Shown here in pieces: positions 8,317-17,721 of a stretch of 64,000 nucleotides of DNA. The position numbers were made by a program, and so were the translations under genes. Position 1 is the stretch's first letter, and each line of letters opens with the position of its first letter. Source of the DNA: CAVYXA01 sp963846775 (lineage in GTDB: Bacteria; Verrucomicrobiota; Verrucomicrobiia; Chthoniobacterales; UBA10450). The notes under the pieces were generated by a model. The model ran no database searches. It was given only the letters and a program-made list of their open reading frames with translations, and was not told the origin of the DNA. The DNA lies in assembly GCA_963846775.1 (NCBI GenBank), contig CAWJXB010000006.1:434001-498000 (forward strand), in the 5' to 3' direction.

Positions 8317-8997
8317 TTACAGTACCGGCGACGAATGCGCTGCATATCGCTCCGGATTCGTGCTCAGGACGAGATAAATCCGTTCCGCTGCGTTGCGCAG
8401 ATCAAAATGAGTCGCCTTGCCCAGGCCGCTGGCACGCAGTGTTCCGAGCTTACCCTGGGCGCGGCTGCCACCCTCCATGTCGAATTCGTACACGACCATG
8501 TGCCGCTGCACATCGGTCACGCGCACATGCAAGACGAGGAAGGATCTGCCAGCACTCGTGAATCCAAGGAAAAACCGCGCAATCGGACTTCCACCGTCAA
8601 CCAGCCTGAATTCGCCGTCGATCAGCCAGCCAACCCGCGGCGCCTCATGATCTTTCAGGATCCGCACCGGCGCGATGCGCTCGAGTTCTTCCTTCATGTC
8701 TTCGGCGAGCTCTACTGGCGTCAGCGCCTTCCGGATCGGCATTTCGCCGACGGACGCGGCCTCGTCGCCTTCAAACACGGCATTGTCGATGCAAAATGGG
8801 CGAACGTAGATCGCGCGTGGGTTGCTTGCGCCCACGCCGCAATTTGTCGTCATATAAACACCGGAGCCCACGTCTTTAGCATCGGTCGGGGCGGCTACGC
8901 CACCGCCGCCCGGGGTGGCCACGTCTGTGTGCGAGACGACCATCGTCGCACAGGAGCAAAGGAGGATGCTGGAGAGGATGACGAGTAACGATTTCAT
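8317..8997 (-). CDS. Lipoprotein, DUF4410-like
   Basis: The first 16 residues form a lipoprotein signal with the lipobox LCSC. The mature part has an acidic helical stretch and a C-terminal domain containing VGWLIDGEFRLVDGGSPIARFFLGF and LHVRVTD, a pattern seen in DUF4410-type lipoproteins that assemble at the outer membrane or periplasm. Function is unknown. The 177 bp between this gene and the carboxypeptidase hold no gene. Confidence 0.6.
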   Translation of the reverse strand: MKSLLVILSSILLCSCATMVVSHTDVATPGGGGVAAPTDAKDVGSGVYMTTNCGVGASNPRAIYVRPFCIDNAVFEGDEAASVGEMPIRKALTPVELAEDMKEELERIAPVRILKDHEAPRVGWLIDGEFRLVDGGSPIARFFLGFTSAGRSFLVLHVRVTDVQRHMVVYEFDMEGGSRAQGKLGTLRASGLGKATHFDLRNAAERIYLVLSTNPERYAAHSSPVL

Positions 8998-9112
8998 AGG
9001 TTCTTAATTAAGGCCATTCGCCCTTGCCCGGTCATTGGACAAGAGACAGACCGTTTTTGATGCAACTCTCGTGCCGTATGAGCGGGAAAATGCCGGCTGA
9101 TTATTCTCCCGG

Positions 9113-9673
9113 TTAGGTGCTTCTGGCCCGGCTGATCAGCAGTCGCATCACAAGATAAACCAGGAGCGCCGAAGGGATGGCCAGGAACATGGAGCCAATA
9201 AACGCGGGCCAGAGTGTCGGCCAAACCACGCGCGAAAAGACGTGCCAATCCAGATAATCATGCACGCCAAATTGCCGAAACCGGATCCGATGCGCCGCCG
9301 GGCGGCTCAGCGCCCAACATCCCAAATGATATTGCGCGACGTAGATCGCCGGCATCGCCCAGATCACGACGTCATTCAGCGTGACACAAATCGCGGCGGC
9401 GACCTTGTTGCACCGGGCAATCCAGGCGGTGGCAATCGACAACAATGTCTTCAGCGGATAAAGAGGCGTAAACCCGAAGAAAATCCCTATGGCCGAGCCG
9501 AGCGCGATTGAGTGTGGCGTGTCGGCGATCGTCATGAGCGTCATCTGATGCGCCACCAGCCAGCGCTTGAGCCGGACCAGCGGCCCAGGCAGTCGCGCTC
9601 GATCAGCGTACCGCCGGCGAGATCTCCTCCACGAACAACTGTAAACTAAAACAGCTCCCCCGTCCCCGGCCAT
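9113..9673 (-). CDS. DUF2062 membrane protein
   Basis: The core TPHSIALGSAIGIFFGFTPLYPLKTLLSI is typical of DUF2062, a small integral membrane family. Three or four hydrophobic segments are seen. The annotated ATG overlaps the last 28 bp of the DUF72 gene, and a later start (for example the methionine before TLMTIADTP) is also possible. The overlap implies translational coupling with the DUF72 gene. Function is unknown, though relatives are often next to cell-envelope genes. Confidence 0.75.
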   Translation of the reverse strand: MAGDGGAVLVYSCSWRRSRRRYADRARLPGPLVRLKRWLVAHQMTLMTIADTPHSIALGSAIGIFFGFTPLYPLKTLLSIATAWIARCNKVAAAICVTLNDVVIWAMPAIYVAQYHLGCWALSRPAAHRIRFRQFGVHDYLDWHVFSRVVWPTLWPAFIGSMFLAIPSALLVYLVMRLLISRARST

Positions 9674-10563
9674 GCGGGAACGATCTGGCCCAGCGCTTTG
9701 CGCAACCGGGCAGCAGCCCGCGGTGCATAATCGAGTGCGTTATTGTTGAAGACGACGTGGACTTCGTCCGCTTCGCGCGCCAACCCTTCGCTCCGTTGCG
9801 CCACTTCCTCGATCTCGGCGTCGTTGTAATCGTAATTGAAACGGGTCGCCACGGTTTTGCCGGTGATGTAGGCGCGCGCGTTCCGTCCATGCAGGCGGAG
9901 ATAGGTCAGCCGCGGATTCGTTATCTCATTCAAATCCACCGGCATGATCGTGAAATGATTGGCCGCGGGAGCATCAACATTGACAAACGAGACATTTCTC
10001 GCGCGAAAGAAATCGATGGTCGATCCTAACTGATCGCCCATCGTCCAGTTCCGATTCCGCAATTCAATGGCCAGACGATAATCGCGCAGCATGTCGATGA
10101 GCTGGTCGAGCTCGTCGAGCCGATGCTGGCGTGGCGAGAATGCCGGTGAAAGTTGCAACAACAACGCGCCCAGTTTCCCGGCGCCCTGCAAGATCGACAA
10201 TGACGGCCGAAACGCATCCACGATCGCTTCTTCCAAATCGGGCTTCAGTTTAACTTTCCCTTTCGCATCGAGCTCGGCCCGCGCCTGCAAGTTTGGCGGC
10301 AAATATTTCGCCGGCGTCGAGTGCCGCGAGAGCGCCTGATGCAGTTTCACGTCGAACGTGAACTGGTCCGGCGTGGCGCGGCACCAGCGTTCCACCAAAC
10401 GCGGCTCGGGCACGGAATAGAAAGTCGAGTTCACCTCGACCATCTCAAATTGCTGCGCGTACCAGCCGAGCCGATCGGCCGCCCGCATTTTTTTCGGATA
10501 CCAATGCTCGACAAAAGCCGGGTCCGACCAACTGGCCGTGCCGATAAGAATCTTTCCAGCCAT
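9646..10563 (-). CDS. DUF72 (YecE-like) protein
   Basis: DUF72 proteins fold as a TIM barrel and lack a firmly known role. The 305-residue sequence starts with IGTASWSDPAFVEHWYPKKM and has the family marks EVNSTFYSVP, FTFDVKLHQALSRH and YLRLHGRN. NNNALDYAPRAAARL at the end matches the usual C-terminus. Length is normal and it probably forms an operon with the DUF2062 gene. Confidence 0.85.
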   Translation of the reverse strand: MAGKILIGTASWSDPAFVEHWYPKKMRAADRLGWYAQQFEMVEVNSTFYSVPEPRLVERWCRATPDQFTFDVKLHQALSRHSTPAKYLPPNLQARAELDAKGKVKLKPDLEEAIVDAFRPSLSILQGAGKLGALLLQLSPAFSPRQHRLDELDQLIDMLRDYRLAIELRNRNWTMGDQLGSTIDFFRARNVSFVNVDAPAANHFTIMPVDLNEITNPRLTYLRLHGRNARAYITGKTVATRFNYDYNDAEIEEVAQRSEGLAREADEVHVVFNNNALDYAPRAAARLRKALGQIVPAWPGTGELF

Positions 10564-10599
10564 CTAGGGTAAAATGCCTTCAGACCCCAGAATTCAAAG

Positions 10600-10680
10600 C
10601 TATAACCAAGGAGTGACGGTTTCCCAACCATCACGTCTTACTCGACGGCTGGGAAGCCGTCGCCCCTTGAGAGGATCATC
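10600..10680 (+). repeat. Hairpin repeat GACGGTTTCCCAACC/GACGGCTGGGAAGCCGTC
   Basis: GACGGCTGGGAAGCCGTC is a near-perfect palindrome, preceded by a related GACGGTTTCCCAACCATC half. It resembles a REP unit and lies between the DUF72 start and the next minus-strand gene. No gene is seen in 10564-10744. Confidence 0.5.
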
Positions 10681-10744
10681 GCGGCTGCGCCGATTTCTAT
10701 GATTTCATTCGGCGCTGGCCGTATACTCAAAATGGCCTTTTGCC

Positions 10745-12079
10745 TCAGTAATCAAACCAATTCTTCAACTGCCTCGAATCAAACCAACTCTTCAACTGCT
10801 CGCGCGCAGCTTCGACCTTAGTATTCAAGAGGGCTCGGCGATCACTCGGGTGGACTCTTTCACTGCCATTTGCTGGCAATTTTGGAGTCACAGTGGCAAG
10901 CAACGGAACGCCTTTCATTTCAGGCGGTCCGTTTCTAACTGACGGAATTCTTTGCGCGGCTGTGAGGTCCGGATTTGCAGGAGTAGACTCGTGCGGTTTG
11001 CCCGAAATCTGATTGCTCTTGGCGCTCGAGGAGCTGCTCGCCACGCCGGAACCTTTGCCTGAATCTGGGTCTGCTTCCTTTGTCGGGACTAAGGCGAAGA
11101 GACCGGCTTGAATCATTCCGGCTACAGCCAGGTAAACTTTCAAGGCGCACGCATTGCAGCGTTGGCATAGATCGACCAGCGACATCGGTTGATTATAGGC
11201 GATTTGCCAGATCTCCTCCGCAACGGGCCGAAGCTCTTCGAGATGGTTGTCCGGCCAAACGAAATTCAATTGCTGCCGCTTCAATAGCGCGCTGTTGTCG
11301 CTCATCGACTTGCGGAGGCTGTCGAACTCATCCCGCATTTGAACCGCTTGGATCAACATTTCCTCGGCACTCGCGGTGATAATCTTCTGCTCCGTCCAAT
11401 CCACGTTCGTCGGCAATTCCTTGGAAAAAGAGAAACTCCATGCTTTGCGCGGCTGAATGAACAATTGCCAGAAAGCCTCTTCGCCGAGCAGATGCTGAAA
11501 ACGGCCCCGGCGCGGCGTCCCGTTTTCGAAATAGAACTCGCTCACGGTTTCGCCGCGCTCGTCGCTAATCAGGAGGGCGCCGGTGCGCATCGAGCGAACG
11601 ATGGTTTGATAAATCGTGATCAGATCGAAATTGGCCAGGCTGCCGGAGAGTTCACTGCCGGCTTCAGACGACGGTCCACCAGTCCGGGTCTGGAACAATC
11701 GCCGCCCCATCTTTTCGCACACGAAAAGGAAGAATGACGGAACGCGGCGCAGCAACTCTGGGAAATCTTTCGCCGCGAAACATTGGACGCTCAGCGGCGC
11801 GCACGCCCGAGCGGTTTGATTGCGGGGCATCCGAATAAACGCGCCTGTTTCGCCAAAGATATCGCCTCGGGACAGCACGATCGAGTCTCCGGGCAGGGCC
11901 GGTTCCGAGGCGAGCTCGACCAGGCCACGATTGATGATAAAAAGCTCCTTGCTTTCCTCGCCAGCGGAATAGACCAGTTCACCCTCGGTGTAGTGTCTCA
12001 CACTGGAGAGTTCGCCGACGGCCTTTAACTCCAACACTTGCAAGGAAGTGCAATAAGCAAAGAAATCGCTCTGCAGCAT
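10745..12079 (-). CDS. Cyclic-nucleotide-binding sensor with DUF4388 domain
   Basis: The N-terminal ~130 residues form a Crp-type cyclic-nucleotide-binding fold (YTEGELVYSAGEESKELFIINRGLVEL, then GDIFGETGAF). A DUF4388 domain follows (ELSGSLANFDLITIYQTIVRSMRTGALLI), a module common in delta-proteobacterial and verrucomicrobial signalling proteins. The C-terminus is low-complexity Ser/Pro-rich. There is no DNA-binding helix-turn-helix, so it is probably a signal adaptor. The ATG at 12079 (MLQSDFF) fits the domain start better than the open frame back to 12178. Another DUF4388 protein is at 28836-30824. Confidence 0.75.
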   Translation of the reverse strand: MLQSDFFAYCTSLQVLELKAVGELSSVRHYTEGELVYSAGEESKELFIINRGLVELASEPALPGDSIVLSRGDIFGETGAFIRMPRNQTARACAPLSVQCFAAKDFPELLRRVPSFFLFVCEKMGRRLFQTRTGGPSSEAGSELSGSLANFDLITIYQTIVRSMRTGALLISDERGETVSEFYFENGTPRRGRFQHLLGEEAFWQLFIQPRKAWSFSFSKELPTNVDWTEQKIITASAEEMLIQAVQMRDEFDSLRKSMSDNSALLKRQQLNFVWPDNHLEELRPVAEEIWQIAYNQPMSLVDLCQRCNACALKVYLAVAGMIQAGLFALVPTKEADPDSGKGSGVASSSSSAKSNQISGKPHESTPANPDLTAAQRIPSVRNGPPEMKGVPLLATVTPKLPANGSERVHPSDRRALLNTKVEAAREQLKSWFDSRQLKNWFDY

Positions 12080-12285
12080 TCTTAACCAAGGGAGCAAGAG
12101 TCGTGCGGAAACCGGCCAAGATCCAAAGATGCGCTCAACGGTCCGCTCACTTTGCCGAACGCACGAACGCAAACGCAAACATCCAAATTGTCATTCTGAT
12201 CCCGCAGTCGCGGGAGAAGAATCTCCAATCATTCGTTCCATGATGTTTTCGATTGCGATGCCCGACCGCGCGCGTATTATTTCGA

Positions 12286-12362
12286 CGCGGGGTGGAGCAG
12301 CCTGGTAGCTCGTCAGGCTCATAACCTGAAGGCCGCGGGTTCAAATCCCGCCCCCGCAACCA
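12286..12362 (+). tRNA. Initiator tRNA-fMet(CAU)
   Basis: The sequence begins CGCGGGG and ends CCCCGCA-ACCA, giving the unpaired C1-A72 that marks bacterial initiators. The anticodon loop is CTCATAA. The anticodon stem is TCAGG/CCTGA, so only two of the three conserved G-C pairs are present and the 29-41 pair is A-U. CCA is encoded. Confidence 0.95.
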
Positions 12363-12426
12363 ATTCACTTGCCGCGCGAACTGCTCTGCGCGAGAGTCGC
12401 GCCCTCAACTCCGGCGGAAACAACGA

Positions 12427-12501
12427 TCCAGAGTAGCTCAGTGGTAGAGCGGTCGGCTGTTAACCGATTGGTCGTAGGTTCGAATCCTACCTCTGGAGCC
12501 A
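12427..12501 (+). tRNA. tRNA-Asn(GUU)
   Basis: Acceptor arms TCCAGAG/CTCTGGA, D-arm GCTCAGTGGTAGAGC, anticodon GTT in CTGTTAA, T-loop GGTTCGAATCC, discriminator G and encoded CCA are all present. It is 64 bp downstream of the initiator tRNA and may share its transcript. Confidence 0.95.
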
Positions 12502-12647
12502 TTCGACGCGCCTTCGGCTTGCTCATGGCCTCCCGGCCCGCCAAAAACAACACATGTCTCTGATCGAATCTGCGCAGCGAATAGTCCCGAGCTTGTCGAG
12601 CGACATCCCCATTGTATACATTCTGCACCTTCAATCCGGCGCTTTGT

Positions 12648-14159
12648 ATGCAGCTCAACGGCCAACCACTTCAACTCGAGCAAATCGCCACGGTTGCGCT
12701 TGGTAACGAAGAGGTCGAACTGGCCGCCTCGGCGCGGCCGCGCCTGCTCGCTTCCCGAAAAGTGATCGAGCAAATCGTCGCGCGCGACGCGATCGTTTAT
12801 GGCGTGAACACCGGCTTTGGCAAGCTGTCTGATGTGCGCATTCCGCCCAATCAAGTCACCGAGCTGCAGCTTAATCTCGTGCGGAGTCATGCCTGCGGCA
12901 TCGGCAATCCCCTCTCGGAACCGGAGGTGCGTGCCATGATGTTGCTGCGCGCCAATGTGCTCGCGCTTGGGTTCAGCGGGATTCGCGTGGAGATCGTCGA
13001 GATGCTTTGCCAAATGCTCAATCGGCGGGTGCATCCAGTTGTGCCGGAGAAAGGATCCGTCGGCGCGAGCGGCGACCTCGCGCCACTGGCGCATCTGGCG
13101 CTGAGTTTGATCGGCGAAGGCGAGGCCTTCTTCGCCAGCGAACGAGTCCCGAGCGCAGATGCATTGCGTGAGGCGAAGTTGAAACCGGTGCGACTTGAAG
13201 CCAAGGAAGGGCTCGCCCTGCTCAATGGCACCCAGGCGATGCACGCCGTTGGCGGATTGTCGATCTTGCGCGCGAAACAGATCTCGCGCGTGGCCGATAT
13301 TTCCGGTGCGATGACCCTCGAAGCGCTTAGAGGCACACCCGCGGCGTTCGATCCGCGCTTGCAGGAGGCGCGACCGCATCCCGGCCAGAAAGAGGTCGCC
13401 GAACATCTGTTGTCGATCTTGGAAGGCAGCGAAATCCGCGAATCGCATCGGGCGAACGATCCGCGCGTTCAGGATGCTTACAGTCTGCGTTGCATGCCGC
13501 AGGTCCACGGCGCTGTCCGCGGTGCGCTCGCGCATTGCGAAGATATTTTGCTCGTTGAATCCGCTTCTGCGACTGATAACCCGCTTGTCTTCGCCGAGAG
13601 CGGCGACGTGATTTCCGGTGGCAATTTTCATGGCGCACCGCTGGCGCTGGCGTTCGACTACGCGGCCATCGCCCTAACGGATTTGATGAGCATCAGCGAA
13701 CGCCGAATCGAGCGTCTGCTCAATCCCGACATGAACGAAGGCCTGCCTGCGTTTCTTGCCCGCCATCCCGGCATGGAATCCGGTTTCATGATCGCTCACG
13801 TTGCCGCCGCCGCGTTGCTGAACGAAGCCAAAGTGCTGGCCCATCCAGCGAGCATCGATAACGTGCCGACGAGCGCGGGCAAAGAAGACCACGTCTCGAT
13901 GGGTATGACCGGCGCGCTCAAACTGCGAGCGATTGTCGATCTTGCGGAAAACATTTTCGCCATCGAGCTGCTCGCCGCCGCTGAGGGTTTGGAACATCGC
14001 CGTCCGCTCAAATCCGGGGTCGGCGTCGAACGCGCCTTCGCCGCGCTGCGCAAGATCGCTCTGCCGCTCGTGCAAGATCGTTCCCTTTCGAGCGACATCG
14101 CGCGTGTTGCGGAGGCGATTCGGCGAGGCGATTTTGACAGCGAAACTGGAAAGTCATGA
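12648..14159 (+). CDS. hutH: Histidine ammonia-lyase
   Basis: HutH removes ammonia from L-histidine to give urocanate, the first step of histidine degradation. The 503-residue protein has YGVNTGFG and GSVGASGDLAPLAHL, where Ala140-Ser141-Gly142 cyclise into the MIO electrophile. ATDNPLVF and GGNFHG are also present. The ATG at 12648 gives the family start. An upstream in-frame ATG at 12612 adds an unlikely leader. Its stop overlaps the next start (ATGA), so it is coupled to hutU. Confidence 0.95.
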   Translation: MQLNGQPLQLEQIATVALGNEEVELAASARPRLLASRKVIEQIVARDAIVYGVNTGFGKLSDVRIPPNQVTELQLNLVRSHACGIGNPLSEPEVRAMMLLRANVLALGFSGIRVEIVEMLCQMLNRRVHPVVPEKGSVGASGDLAPLAHLALSLIGEGEAFFASERVPSADALREAKLKPVRLEAKEGLALLNGTQAMHAVGGLSILRAKQISRVADISGAMTLEALRGTPAAFDPRLQEARPHPGQKEVAEHLLSILEGSEIRESHRANDPRVQDAYSLRCMPQVHGAVRGALAHCEDILLVESASATDNPLVFAESGDVISGGNFHGAPLALAFDYAAIALTDLMSISERRIERLLNPDMNEGLPAFLARHPGMESGFMIAHVAAAALLNEAKVLAHPASIDNVPTSAGKEDHVSMGMTGALKLRAIVDLAENIFAIELLAAAEGLEHRRPLKSGVGVERAFAALRKIALPLVQDRSLSSDIARVAEAIRRGDFDSETGKS

Positions 14160-15823
14160 CGGAAAAACGAATTATCCGCGCGCCGCGCGGAGCCGAGCGC
14201 ACATGCAAAGGCTGGCATCAGGAAGCGGCGATGCGGATGATCATGAATAATCTCGATCCCGATGTCGCGGAAGCGCCAGATCGGCTTGTCGTTTACGGCG
14301 GAACCGGACGCGCCGCCCGGAGCTGGGAGGCGTTCGACGCAATTGTTCGCTCGCTGCAAGACCTCGAGAATGACGAGACGCTGCTCGTGCAATCGGGAAA
14401 ACCAATAGGCAGATTCCGGACACACGACGAAGCGCCGCGCGTTCTGATTGCGAACTCGAATTTGGTCGGCCAATGGAATAATTACGCGGAGTTCAACCGA
14501 CTCGAGAGGCTCGGCCTAACGATGTACGGCCAAATGACGGCCGGCTCGTGGATCTACATTGGCAGTCAGGGAATCGTGCAAGGGACGTTCGAAACATTCG
14601 CCGCCGCGGGCGCGAAACATTTCGGCGGCTCGCTCGAAGGGAAACTTGTTTTGACCGGCGGGCTCGGCGGAATGGGGGGCGCGCAGCCGCTCGCCGCCAC
14701 TATGAACGGCGCGATTTTTCTCGGCGTGGAAGTCGATCCGGCGCGGATCGAGAAACGATTGAAAAGCGGTTACTGCGACAAGATCGCGTGGTCACTCGAT
14801 GAAGCGCTCAAGCTGATTGACCAGGCGCGCCAAAATCGACGATCTCTTTCCGTCGGACTGGTTGGCAATTGCGCCGATGTTCTGCCGGAAATCGCAAAAC
14901 GCGGAATCGTCCCCGATGTTCTGACCGATCAGACCAGCGCGCATGATGCGCTGAATGGCTATGTGCCGAACGGAATGTCGCTCGAAGACGCACTGGCGTT
15001 GCGCGCGAAAAATCCCGACGAATACGTGGAGCGCTCAATGCATTCCATGGCGGTGCACGTCGAGGCGATGCTGGCGCTGCAAAAGAAGGGCGCGGTCACA
15101 TTCGATTATGGAAACAACATTCGGGCGCAGGCACAGAAGGCCGGGGTGAAGAACGCGTTCGACATTCCGGGATTCGTTCCAGAATACATTCGTCCGCTCT
15201 TTTGCGAAGGAAAGGGACCGTTTCGCTGGGTCGCGTTAAGCGGCGAGCCCGGAGACATCGCTCGCACCGACAAACTGGCGCTTGAATTATTTCCCAACAA
15301 CCAAACGCTCGCGCGCTGGATGAAACTGGCGAAGGAACGAATTCATTTTCAGGGTTTGCCCGCGCGGATTTGCTGGCTGGGTTACGGCGAACGCGCCGAG
15401 TTCGGCGTGGCCATGAACGATTTGATCAAGCGCGGCGAAGTCAAAGCGCCAATCGTGATCGGTCGCGATCACCTCGATGCCGGCTCAGTCGCGTCGCCGA
15501 ATCGCGAGACTGAGGGAATGATCGACGGCAGCGATGCCATTGCCGATTGGCCGCTGCTCAACGCACTCATCAACACCGCCGCGGGTGCGTCATGGGTTTC
15601 CGTCCACAACGGCGGAGGTGTCGGCATCGGTTACTCGCAGCACGCCGGCATGGTCGTCGTCGCCGACGGCACGGAAAACTCCAAGCGCCGCCTCGAGCGC
15701 GTTCTGACCAGCGATCCCGGCATGGGGATCCTCCGCCACGCCGACGCCGGTTACTCGCGCGCCATCAATTTCGCCGCCGAGCATAAGATCGACATCCCGA
15801 TGCCGCCCGAAAGGCGTGACTGA
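14156..15823 (+). CDS. hutU: Urocanate hydratase
   Basis: HutU converts urocanate to 4-imidazolone-5-propionate with tightly bound NAD+. The 555 residues include YGGTGRAARSWEAFD, GQMTAGSWIYIGSQGIVQGT, TGGLGGMGGAQPLA, DQTSAHD and the C-terminal HNGGGVGIGYSQHAGMV. These are hallmarks of the family and the length is normal. It overlaps hutH by 4 bp and is followed after 139 bp by ftcD, the gap holding a REP-like palindrome. Confidence 0.95.
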   Translation: MTEKRIIRAPRGAERTCKGWHQEAAMRMIMNNLDPDVAEAPDRLVVYGGTGRAARSWEAFDAIVRSLQDLENDETLLVQSGKPIGRFRTHDEAPRVLIANSNLVGQWNNYAEFNRLERLGLTMYGQMTAGSWIYIGSQGIVQGTFETFAAAGAKHFGGSLEGKLVLTGGLGGMGGAQPLAATMNGAIFLGVEVDPARIEKRLKSGYCDKIAWSLDEALKLIDQARQNRRSLSVGLVGNCADVLPEIAKRGIVPDVLTDQTSAHDALNGYVPNGMSLEDALALRAKNPDEYVERSMHSMAVHVEAMLALQKKGAVTFDYGNNIRAQAQKAGVKNAFDIPGFVPEYIRPLFCEGKGPFRWVALSGEPGDIARTDKLALELFPNNQTLARWMKLAKERIHFQGLPARICWLGYGERAEFGVAMNDLIKRGEVKAPIVIGRDHLDAGSVASPNRETEGMIDGSDAIADWPLLNALINTAAGASWVSVHNGGGVGIGYSQHAGMVVVADGTENSKRRLERVLTSDPGMGILRHADAGYSRAINFAAEHKIDIPMPPERRD

Positions 15824-15924
15824 AAAACGGCTGCGCACATTAGAACTCACGCCGCCGGATTTAGCTGCCCTGTGCAGGACGCGTTAGCCGTGGCGAGTAA
15901 TTCATCCTCGACACAAAATTTGCG

Positions 15925-15951
15925 ACGGTTATAGACCGCCGCTACAGAAGA
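15925..15951 (+). repeat. REP-like palindrome (type B)
   Basis: GCGACGGTTATAGACCGCCGC is a hairpin. The same sequence in reverse complement, GCGGCGGTCTATGACCGTCGC, occurs upstream of trpS at 41793-41817. It lies just before the ftcD start. Confidence 0.7.
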
Positions 15952-15962
15952 CGCTGTCGCCT

Positions 15963-17648
15963 ATGCAAAAATTGATCGAATGCGTCCCGAATTTTTCGGA
16001 AGGACGCGACCCGGGTGTAACTCGTCAGATCACTGATGCGATTCAGTCGGTGGCAGGCGTTTCGTTACTCGATGTCGATCCTGGGGCGAGCACGAATCGC
16101 ACGGTCGTGACGTTCGTTGGAGATCCCGACGCGGCCGTGGAGGCGGCGTTTCGCGGCATCAAGAAAGCCGCCGAGCTAATTGACATGCGCAAGCACAAGG
16201 GCGCGCATCCGCGCATGGGCGCGACGGATGTCTGCCCGTTTATTCCGGTGAGTGGCGTCACTTGGGATGAGGCAATCGAATGCGCAAGCAAATTGGGAAA
16301 ACGCGTTGGCCAGGAATTGAAAATTCCGGTTTATCTTTACGAACGAGCGGCCAGGGATAAATCGCGGGCGAATTTGTCGATTATACGCGCGGGCGAATAC
16401 GAAGGGTTCTTCGAGAAAATCAAACAGCCGGAATGGAAACCGGATTTTGGGCCGGCGGTGTTCGATGAGAAATCAGGCGCGACGGTGATTGGCGTCCGAG
16501 ACTTCCTCGTGGCCTACAACGCGAACCTGAACACGAAATCGGTGCGGCGCGCGAACGCGGTGGCGTTTGATGTGCGCGAGCAGGGCCGATTCAAAACCGA
16601 AGATGGCACGCCTTCGGGGAAGAAGATCCTCGATGCGAAAGGCGAGCCGGTTCGGATTCCCGGCATGCTCAAACACGTAAAGGCGATCGGGTGGTTTGTG
16701 AAAGAATACGGGATCGCGCAGGTCTCGATGAATCTGACTAATATCGAAGAGACCCCATTGCACGTCGCGTTCGATGCCTGCGTCGAAGCGGCCGCAAAAC
16801 GCGGCCTGCGTGTGACCGGTTCAGAGATCGTCGGAATGGTGCCGAAGAAATGTCTGGTCGATGCCGGACGTTATTTTCTGCGCAAACAAAAATGGTCGGA
16901 AGGCGCGGCGGAAGAAGAATTGATCGACATTGCTATTCGCTCGATGGGTTTGAGCGAACTGAAGCCTTTCGATTCCAAAGAAAAGGTGATTGAATTCAAG
17001 ATCGACAGTGACTCCAGGAAATCACTTTTGAAAATGAATCTGCGCGAATTTTGCAATGAAACGTTGAGCGAGTCCCCCGCCCCGGGCGGCGGCTCGGTTG
17101 CAGCGCTGATGGGCGCCCTCGGCGCGTCGTTAGGCGGAATGGTGGCGAATCTTTCCGCGGGCAAACGCGGCTGGGACGATCAGCTCCAGTATTTCAGCAA
17201 TTGGGCCGTGAAAGCGCAGCAACTCAAGGATGAATTGCTCTCGTTAGTGGATGAAGACGCGGCTGCGTTCAATAAAGTCATGGACGCATTCGCGCTGCCC
17301 AAGGGATCGGCTGAGGAAAAGGCCGCGCGCTCGGCGGCAATCGAGCAAGCAACGAAATACGCCGCCGAGATTCCATTGAAGGTGATGGAAACGTCCTTCA
17401 AGTCCTACGAACTCCTTTCAGACATGGCTGAAAAAGGAAATCCCGCATCGATTTCGGATGTCGGGGTGGGCGCTCTCGCGACGCGGGCCTGCATTGAGGG
17501 CGCTGCCATGAACGTGCGAATTAACCTTTCGTCGTTGCAGGATGAAAAGGTCAAATCCGATCTGCAACAGAAGGTTCGCGAGTTGCGCACGAAATCTGAC
17601 TCTGAGTTCAAGAGAATTTTCGAGGCCGTGGAAGCGAAACTCAGGTGA
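15963..17648 (+). CDS. ftcD: Bifunctional glutamate formimidoyltransferase / formimino-THF cyclodeaminase
   Basis: The enzyme moves the formimino group from N-formimino-glutamate to tetrahydrofolate and then releases ammonia, yielding methenyl-THF and glutamate. Residues ~1-300 are the transferase (CVPNFSEGRD, HKGAHPRMGATDVCPFIP), and ~360-561 are the cyclodeaminase (SPAPGGGSVAALMGALGASLGGMV). The two activities are fused as in animals and some bacteria. Its place after hutHU shows that this organism uses the formiminoglutamate-to-folate branch rather than hydrolysis to formamide. Confidence 0.92.
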   Translation: MQKLIECVPNFSEGRDPGVTRQITDAIQSVAGVSLLDVDPGASTNRTVVTFVGDPDAAVEAAFRGIKKAAELIDMRKHKGAHPRMGATDVCPFIPVSGVTWDEAIECASKLGKRVGQELKIPVYLYERAARDKSRANLSIIRAGEYEGFFEKIKQPEWKPDFGPAVFDEKSGATVIGVRDFLVAYNANLNTKSVRRANAVAFDVREQGRFKTEDGTPSGKKILDAKGEPVRIPGMLKHVKAIGWFVKEYGIAQVSMNLTNIEETPLHVAFDACVEAAAKRGLRVTGSEIVGMVPKKCLVDAGRYFLRKQKWSEGAAEEELIDIAIRSMGLSELKPFDSKEKVIEFKIDSDSRKSLLKMNLREFCNETLSESPAPGGGSVAALMGALGASLGGMVANLSAGKRGWDDQLQYFSNWAVKAQQLKDELLSLVDEDAAAFNKVMDAFALPKGSAEEKAARSAAIEQATKYAAEIPLKVMETSFKSYELLSDMAEKGNPASISDVGVGALATRACIEGAAMNVRINLSSLQDEKVKSDLQQKVRELRTKSDSEFKRIFEAVEAKLR

Positions 17649-17654
17649 CTTCAT

Positions 17655-17720
17655 ATGGAGGGCGGCCGCGCCGTCGGCGCCCTGATATTTGGGACACGAC
17701 GGCGCGTGTCCCTCCAGCAT
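17655..17720 (+). repeat. Hairpin-rich repeat before hutI
   Basis: GGAGGGCGGCCGCGCCGTC and GGGACACGACGGCGCGTGTCCCTCC form nested inverted repeats ending 2 bp before the likely hutI start. The unit may attenuate or stabilise the transcript. That is only inferred. Confidence 0.5.
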
Positions 17721-17721
17721 T

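Noticed and set aside
9109..9116. GTTAGGT core-like sequence at the DUF2062 stop
   Set aside because: It is part of the gene's last codons, with no partner half or arms; a chance match.
12438..13631. Long minus-strand open frame (397 codons) opposite hutH
   Set aside because: It is antisense to a fully conserved hutH, has a random-looking His/Arg/Gln-rich composition and runs across tRNA-Asn. GC-rich codon bias produces such shadows.
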